This document shows, piece by piece, positions 6,231-8,603 of a DNA stretch of 8,603 nucleotides (position 1 is the first letter of the stretch; each line of letters starts with the position of its first letter). The DNA lies in NCBI GenBank assembly GCA_031548675.1, contig JAVBQU010000113.1, positions 1 through 8,603 of the forward strand, in the 5' to 3' direction. The notes beneath the pieces were generated by a model that saw only the letters and a program-made list of their open reading frames with translations, did not search any database and was not told where the DNA came from. This DNA comes from JAVBQU01 sp031548675. GTDB taxonomy: Bacteria > Bacteroidota > Bacteroidia > Bacteroidales > P3. A program made the translations under genes and the position numbers.

Positions 6231-8399
6231 TTATTCATAACTAAATGACATTGGTTCATTATGTTGGTTCTTCAATAAGTTATTTTCAATTAGATAATTT
6301 CGCCACGCTTTTGCTCTTTTGTCCGAATAACAAGCGTACATATTATTAGAATTACATAGTTTTTTAGGAAATCCAAGAGTTGTATTGAACGTTAATTCTA
6401 ACAATTTCACGAGAGAATAAACCTCATTATCTCGCTTTCCACCGCCGCCGCCCACAAATGCAACGACAACATTATATTTTAGCAATTCGTAAATTTTATC
6501 AAAATCTAATTTGTTGTTTGTTTTGTAATCTATGCCTGTGTTGTCTAAATAATAAGCATATAGTTCATATTCAGAAAATTGCGAATATAAGTTTAAAAAA
6601 TCTTTTCTCACTTCCATTTTGTTAAAATCACCAATCGCAAAAAAACCAAAATCACGCTCCATAAACGAATATTTTGACAGCCATTTGGTTTGAAACGAAT
6701 AATTTTCAATTAAATATAAGGCAATCGGAATCTGTTCGTAACTTATTTGTGATAAAAGTTTTGAAATATTCTTATCCGTTTCTTCAGATGCTTTCTTTGT
6801 GTTTTTTGTCAATTCTTTCAGTCGTTTTTCTAAGTCTAAAACCTCACTATCATAATTTCCAGATGATGAAAGTGCTTCATTTTTCTTTCTTTTGTCATTA
6901 AAAAAATCGCCTAAAATAATCTTTTGAATTTGCATTTCAATATCTTTATCTGATGTTTTGATATTTTCTAATTGTTCTATAGTATGTTGTGGAGAATTGA
7001 TAAATTTCCTCAAATAATTATTACAAATTCCAATTATTCCCAACCGATTAAACAATGCTGATTTTTTCAGGTAACAATTAAGTTGTTTTTCATCTTTCAA
7101 TAGTTTATCCCAATTTTTGGAATAAAAAACATCAAGTATTCTTCCTGCAGAATAAGTTAATCCCCAAGATTTTTCGTTTATCAAAGCCCAATACTCAAAG
7201 GCGGTAATTTCTTCTAATGTTAAATTGTTAATAAGATTATCTTCTAACTTCCGCCTTTCCGAAAACGCCAACTTTTCGTCAAGTTTATTGATTGCCGATC
7301 TTAATTGAGCAGAGCCAACAAAATCAATTTCATTCGCACTACAATAGTCTGTTAAAAGCACTAATTGTTTCAAAAACTTATACGGGAAAGTTGGAATCGC
7401 ATAACTTTTATCAATACGAGCGTACTCGTATTCGTCTGCAAGTTCTATAACTCTTTTTGGGTTACAAGTTGTTAGTTGAATAAAAGCGTCTAATGCTTTC
7501 TCGTCATTTTTATTGCCTAATAATTGAAATAATTCATTTTCATTTTCTATGGAAAGAGTCCATATTTCTTTATTTTCAAATGTTTTAGATTTTTCGTCCC
7601 ACTTAAATTTCGAATAATTTTCTGAAAAATAACACAATAGGTTTAATGCAGCCATAGTATAAAATTCTGTTTCAATATGCCAAACCATTTTTTTATAATC
7701 AGGATACCCGCCCTCAACTGAAATTTCAAAATTAGTCAGCGCTTGTAGCAATTTTACATACTTGTCTTGACAACGATTGCAACCAAAACTATTAAGCCAA
7801 CATCGCTCCTTGTATAACTCTGAGGATATGACGAGCAATACTTTCGGGTCTTTTTCACTAATAAGTGATTCAATATTTTTGTTGTTAAGAGAATTGAATA
7901 TTTTTTGCTTTTCTTTATTTAGTTCTATTTTTTTGCTCTCTGTAATTTCTCGGAACATAGTTTTTACAGGGCGGTTTTCAAGTGGCGTAATCAAAAACGC
8001 TGCTGCATATTCAGAAAAAGTAATTTTCTCCCAATTTGTATTCAAAAAAATCAAAAAATTTTGGCTGGTAATATTGGTGTCAATTAGTATTTCATCGTCT
8101 GTAAAAAGGCAGCATACTTCAATAATCCGTCTTGCTACATCTGATTCTGTTGCAGATACAGGATGATTGTAACTTAAATACTCCGTTAGTTCTTTTTTGC
8201 TGTCGATATAGGGTGCTATTTCCAAAAGGGCGTTTTTATCTCCTGCCCATAATCTACTTTCAATTTTATAAATGGGATGATTGGGATTAAAAAGGTTTTG
8301 GTCCCAATGGTAGCTCTCTTTTTGAGCAAAAGAATACTGCCCAATAAGAACAAGTGCTATTGCTAAAAATATTTTTCTATGTAACATTAAACGATTCAT
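6231..8399 (-). CDS. Exported protein of unknown function (722 aa), possible cassette cargo
   Basis: I do not recognise a family. The ATG at 8399 is chosen because the preceding in-frame GTG at 8408 directly follows an in-frame TAA and adds only three residues; a further ATG lies at 8387. A signal peptide covers residues 1-26 (cleavage near SFAQ). No lipobox cysteine or later membrane helix is seen, so a periplasmic or secreted location is inferred. The mature chain looks mostly helical, compatible with HEAT/TPR-like packing, for example ALDAFIQLTTCNPKRVIELADEY near 302-324. Landmarks are a compact cysteine cluster C200-x6-C207-x2-C210, a very charged probable coiled segment at about 520-552, a run of five glycines at 650-654, and a C-terminal block with C682 and C690 followed by RAKAWRNYLIENNLL. 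No catalytic motif is evident. It is convergent to aspA, bounded by GTTAAC repeats on both sides, and lacks a recognisable promoter close to its start. Confidence 0.85.
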   Translation of the reverse strand: MNRLMLHRKIFLAIALVLIGQYSFAQKESYHWDQNLFNPNHPIYKIESRLWAGDKNALLEIAPYIDSKKELTEYLSYNHPVSATESDVARRIIEVCCLFTDDEILIDTNITSQNFLIFLNTNWEKITFSEYAAAFLITPLENRPVKTMFREITESKKIELNKEKQKIFNSLNNKNIESLISEKDPKVLLVISSELYKERCWLNSFGCNRCQDKYVKLLQALTNFEISVEGGYPDYKKMVWHIETEFYTMAALNLLCYFSENYSKFKWDEKSKTFENKEIWTLSIENENELFQLLGNKNDEKALDAFIQLTTCNPKRVIELADEYEYARIDKSYAIPTFPYKFLKQLVLLTDYCSANEIDFVGSAQLRSAINKLDEKLAFSERRKLEDNLINNLTLEEITAFEYWALINEKSWGLTYSAGRILDVFYSKNWDKLLKDEKQLNCYLKKSALFNRLGIIGICNNYLRKFINSPQHTIEQLENIKTSDKDIEMQIQKIILGDFFNDKRKKNEALSSSGNYDSEVLDLEKRLKELTKNTKKASEETDKNISKLLSQISYEQIPIALYLIENYSFQTKWLSKYSFMERDFGFFAIGDFNKMEVRKDFLNLYSQFSEYELYAYYLDNTGIDYKTNNKLDFDKIYELLKYNVVVAFVGGGGGKRDNEVYSLVKLLELTFNTTLGFPKKLCNSNNMYACYSDKRAKAWRNYLIENNLLKNQHNEPMSFSYE

Positions 8400-8427
8400 T
8401 TTTTCCACTTATTCCATTTTTCCACTT
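8394..8427 (-). repeat. 17-bp tandem duplication over the start codon
   Basis: Read on the minus strand, AAGTGGAAAAATGGAAT (8427-8411) is followed directly by AAGTGGAAAAAATGAAT (8410-8394), identical at 15 of 17 positions. The downstream copy contains the chosen ATG of the 722-residue protein. The upstream copy contains an in-frame mini-frame ATG-GAA-TAA (8417-8409) ending just before the GTG at 8408. Confidence 0.75.
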
Positions 8428-8481
8428 TGTTGCCCACAATGTTCTGTTTTTCTTGCTTGCAAAATGCAATGCACTATCCCC

Positions 8482-8495
8482 CGCTTGCAGTTAAC
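8482..8495 (-). repeat. Right copy of inverted repeat / GTTAAC half-site
   Basis: CGCTTGCAGTTAAC is the reverse complement of 6215-6228 with one mismatch. Aligned in the same direction, CCGCTTG-CA-GTTAAC (8481-8495) also resembles the right edge of the palindrome, CCGCTT-GTTAAC (6209-6220). It therefore may be a half-site left from a neighbouring copy or the recombination point where the gene unit joined. It lies 82 bp upstream of the minus-strand start codon. No full palindrome follows; 8496-8603 is plain AT-rich sequence without a gene. Confidence 0.55.
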
Positions 8496-8603
8496 TCCTA
8501 AATATACGCATGTTTTTTATTTTATATTGCTTTAATACAATGTCTTCCTTTTTTACATCCCATAATTAATATATTCAAAATACGCATATCAAAGTCAATT
8601 AAT

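Noticed and set aside
6062..6259. 65-residue minus-strand frame across the palindrome
   Set aside because: It lies almost entirely inside the structured repeat, overlaps the end of the 722-residue gene and looks like a chance read-through of the element.
7777..8166. 129-residue plus-strand frame
   Set aside because: It is antisense to the 722-residue gene, with no start context or family features.
8504..8587. Direct repeat ATACGCAT at 8504-8511 and 8580-8587
   Set aside because: Eight bases in AT-rich DNA can recur by chance and there is no adjoining structure.
8560..8603. Minus-strand TTGACT / TATATT promoter-like pair and TATTTTG near 8578-8584
   Set aside because: Spacing is 19 bp, the E. 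coli-type consensus is not the one used in Bacteroidota, and TATTTTG is one base short of TAnnTTTG.

Overview
The window looks like a chromosomal segment of a Bacteroidota bacterium, most likely order Bacteroidales. The signs are a lipoprotein with a Bacteroidota-type surface-export motif, a DUF5723-type outer-membrane protein, a DUF4369-thioredoxin fusion, leaders without clear Shine-Dalgarno sequences, and a TAnnTTTG-type promoter element. Family names come from recognising motifs by eye; no search was run.

Layout. Positions 3-4335 hold four plus-strand envelope genes: the 3' part of a lipoprotein gene, a DUF5723-type beta-barrel candidate, a small four-helix membrane protein (YvlD/PF04020 type) and an exported thioredoxin-like protein whose usual CxPC site reads HQPC. 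The lipoprotein and barrel genes are 60 bp apart and may form a unit. A degenerate palindromic repeat sits between the third and fourth genes. At 4557-5972 is aspA (aspartate ammonia-lyase), with its own promoter candidate, a stem-loop at the very start of the predicted transcript, and a textbook terminator after the stop codon.

The convergent right part (about 6095-8495) is the accessory-looking segment. One long minus-strand gene encodes a 722-residue exported protein of unknown function. Just past its stop codon lies a roughly 120-bp, strongly structured palindrome ending in GTTAAC. A related GTTAAC half-site lies on the other side, upstream of the start codon. The arrangement of one promoter-poor gene followed by a long imperfect palindrome with TAAC/GTTA ends resembles an integron gene cassette with its attC site. 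It could instead be an uncharacterised mobile or interspersed element. This is the best candidate for something new here. The remaining 8496-8603 is AT-rich and shows no gene.

No tRNA, rRNA, CRISPR array, transposase or integrase gene was seen.
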